From NCBI GenBank assembly GCA_002899795.1, contig PPDG01000319.1:1-7315 (forward strand): a stretch of 7,315 nt of DNA. Direction: 5' to 3'. This document shows positions 6,448 through 7,315 of this stretch, one piece after another (position 1 is the first letter of the stretch; the number at the start of each line of letters is the position of its first letter). Below the pieces are notes generated by a model. It was not told the origin of the DNA. It saw only the letters and a program-made list of their open reading frames with translations, and made no database searches. Source of the DNA: Desulfobacteraceae bacterium. Lineage in GTDB: Bacteria > Desulfobacterota > Syntrophobacteria > BM002. The translations under genes and the position numbers were made by a program.

Positions 6448-6678
6448 GACAAGTCTCCTCTCAGGTCTGTTAACTGTCGAGGTCAATAGCTAAAGAGCCA
6501 CATAGATCAAGGTTTACCGCACCCAGAAAGTTTAGCGGTCCTTCTGGCAAAAGTCCAGAAAAAACACAGAGGACCATTGCCGAACACAGGGGTACAACAT
6601 TTGCATAGCATATTCAGGTGCATTTGTGGTAAGCTGCTGTATTGCTGGTTTATTCTCTTTGATTCCCCAAATATCAGC

Positions 6679-6709
6679 GGGCGGAACTAAGCTTAGAAGC
6701 CGCCCTTTT
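6679..6709 (+). promoter_or_regulatory. GC hairpin with short T run in the leader of the exported-protein gene
   Basis: GGGCGG (6679-6684) pairs with CCGCCC (6700-6705) around a 15-nt loop containing the palindrome CTAAGCTTAG, and is followed by TTTT. The ribosome site AAGGAGG (6713-6719) comes right after. It looks like a weak intrinsic terminator or attenuator in a 5' leader. No plus-strand gene lies just upstream that would need terminating. The rest of the divergent spacer (6448-6678) shows a small TTCTGG/CCAGAA hairpin near 6542-6560 and no convincing promoter or known riboswitch. Confidence 0.35.
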
Positions 6710-6727
6710 CGCAAGGAGGGTATCTAC

Positions 6728-7042
6728 ATGGGCACTGTCAAGAAGAAGTCACTGGTCTTTCTGATCGCAGCTGTTCTGTTGTTCACCTGGGCGGCATCTC
6801 CTGTCCTGGCAAAAGAGAAGCAATCTATTACCGGAGAGGACCGGAATGCAGTGTCTATGATGTTTGACTTGGTGCTGCTCAGACCTCTCGGCCTTGCGGC
6901 AACTGTAATTGGGACTGCTTTCTTCGTCGTTTCTCTACCTTTCAGCATATTAGGGGGTAATACTGGCGAGGCTGCAAAGAAACTGATGGTGGAACCTGCC
7001 AAGTACACTTTTACCCGCCCTCTCGGAGCGGAAGATTATTAA
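6728..7042 (+). CDS. Small exported/membrane protein of unknown function with paired RPLG motifs
   Basis: A 104-residue protein. Residues 1-28 are a typical signal peptide: Lys-rich start (MGTVKKK), hydrophobic core, and a probable signal peptidase I site after SPVLA. The mature part has one hydrophobic segment (about 54-74, LGLAATVIGTAFFVVSLPF) then GGNTGEAAKKLMVEPAKYTFTRPLG. RPLG occurs on both sides of the membrane segment (52-55 and 97-100). It is therefore likely a periplasm-facing inner-membrane protein. I recall small conserved hypotheticals of this pattern in Desulfobacterota but know no function. The ATG at 6728 is preceded by AAGGAGG at 8 nt; the in-frame extension back to 6626 has no ribosome site and would bury the signal peptide. 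It is alone on its strand and divergent from the zinc-ribbon gene. Confidence 0.8.
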   Translation: MGTVKKKSLVFLIAAVLLFTWAASPVLAKEKQSITGEDRNAVSMMFDLVLLRPLGLAATVIGTAFFVVSLPFSILGGNTGEAAKKLMVEPAKYTFTRPLGAEDY

Positions 7043-7127
7043 CCAAAACCACGCTCCTTGAACCACCTGATTGTGAAAACACGTGTGGAGGAGTTTACTC
7101 CCTGCCCTCACATTCCCATCTCTCGCT

Positions 7128-7301
7128 CGGATATTTCATGAATTGCTGTCGCGAGACCACGAAGATGGGCGTGCCACCGGGAAACCGCAGGGTGTTGGTT
7201 CCGAGGCGTACCTGAACGGTACGTCGCAGGAGCCGACACCCGAGGACGCCCGGAAGGACGGCCATATCCGTGGTCGCAGCAAGTGATTCATAAAATATCC
7301 G
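7128..7301. repeat. Long nested palindromic element, candidate structured RNA or non-autonomous mobile element
   Basis: About 174 nt fold back on themselves in successive stems, read from outside in. CGGATATTT (7128-7136) pairs with AAATATCCG (7293-7301). ATGAAT (7138-7143) pairs with ATTCAT (7286-7291), and TTGCTG (7143-7148) with CAGCAA (7277-7282), the shared T being used once. GACCACG (7155-7161) pairs with CGTGGTC (7269-7275), and GGGCGT (7167-7172) with ACGCCC (7246-7251). GGGTGTTGGTTCC (7190-7202) pairs with GGAGCCGACACCC (7229-7241) with two G-U pairs. CGTACC (7207-7212) pairs with GGTACG (7218-7223) around the loop TGAAC. The asymmetric internal loops are typical of a folded RNA. The outer arms could equally be terminal inverted repeats. 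An open frame across it (7083-7286) is explained by the repeat and has no ribosome site. The strand of function is unknown. Confidence 0.7.
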
Positions 7302-7315
7302 GGCTAACCTTGCAG

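Noticed and set aside
6448..6486. 13-codon extension of the zinc-ribbon protein
   Set aside because: The internal ATG at 6447 has the strong GAGAGGAG site; the extension has none.
6340..6530. FNR- or CRP-like operator near TTGATCTATGTGG (minus strand) upstream of the zinc-ribbon gene
   Set aside because: Only one half-site matches TTGAT-N4-ATCAA; the second half is absent.
6626..6727. N-terminal extension of the small exported protein
   Set aside because: No ribosome site; it would place 34 residues before a canonical signal peptide and would cover the leader hairpin and the AAGGAGG site.
7083..7286. Open frame of 67 codons starting GTG near the right end
   Set aside because: It lies across the self-complementary element, lacks a proper ribosome site, and its composition (DHEDGRATGKPQG...) follows from the palindrome rather than protein-like conservation.
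7128..7301. CRISPR array or group II intron remnant as an explanation of the right-end structure
   Set aside because: There are no regularly spaced direct repeats, and the central hairpin does not match the group II domain V pattern with its catalytic AGC triad.

Overview
The window is an ordinary-looking bacterial chromosomal stretch of roughly 50% GC with good Shine-Dalgarno sequences. The protein flavour (a large MscS channel, a membrane GGDEF protein, a small Cys-rich zinc ribbon, a small exported protein with paired RPLG motifs) and intergenic spaces full of short palindromic repeats suggest a Desulfobacterota (former Deltaproteobacteria) genome. That assignment is an inference from style and has not been checked by any search. 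No tRNA, rRNA, CRISPR array, transposase or phage gene is visible.

Layout. Positions 1-1890 (+) hold most of a large YbiO-like MscS mechanosensitive channel that is open at the left edge. It converges on a membrane-anchored diguanylate cyclase (1912-3141, -) with a degenerate inhibitory site, a basic insertion and a 9-G tract in its coding strand. A 386-bp gap (3142-3527) carries imperfect direct repeats and a REP-like hairpin with a second repeat motif in its loop. Next comes a two-repeat nucleoside-recognition (Gate) membrane protein (3528-4484, -), whose upstream side contains a short leader hairpin and an AT-rich palindrome of about 125 bp (4596-4721). A divergent gene with a plausible sigma-70 promoter (4864-4893) encodes a double-SIS phosphosugar-binding protein (4927-6057, +). 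After it come a terminator that works for the opposite strand (6076-6101) and another inverted repeat (6131-6207). A 68-residue zinc-ribbon protein (6241-6447, -) and a 104-residue exported or membrane protein (6728-7042, +) diverge from a 280-bp spacer. The right end (7128-7301) is a strikingly self-complementary element of about 174 nt.

The genes do not form one pathway. Neighbours are mostly convergent, divergent or separated by repeats, so each is probably its own transcription unit. Possible shared themes are envelope and osmotic stress (MscS, exported protein) and signalling (c-di-GMP synthesis), but nothing in the sequence ties them together. The most notable item is the 7128-7301 palindromic element, which looks like a mobile or structured-RNA repeat rather than a gene.
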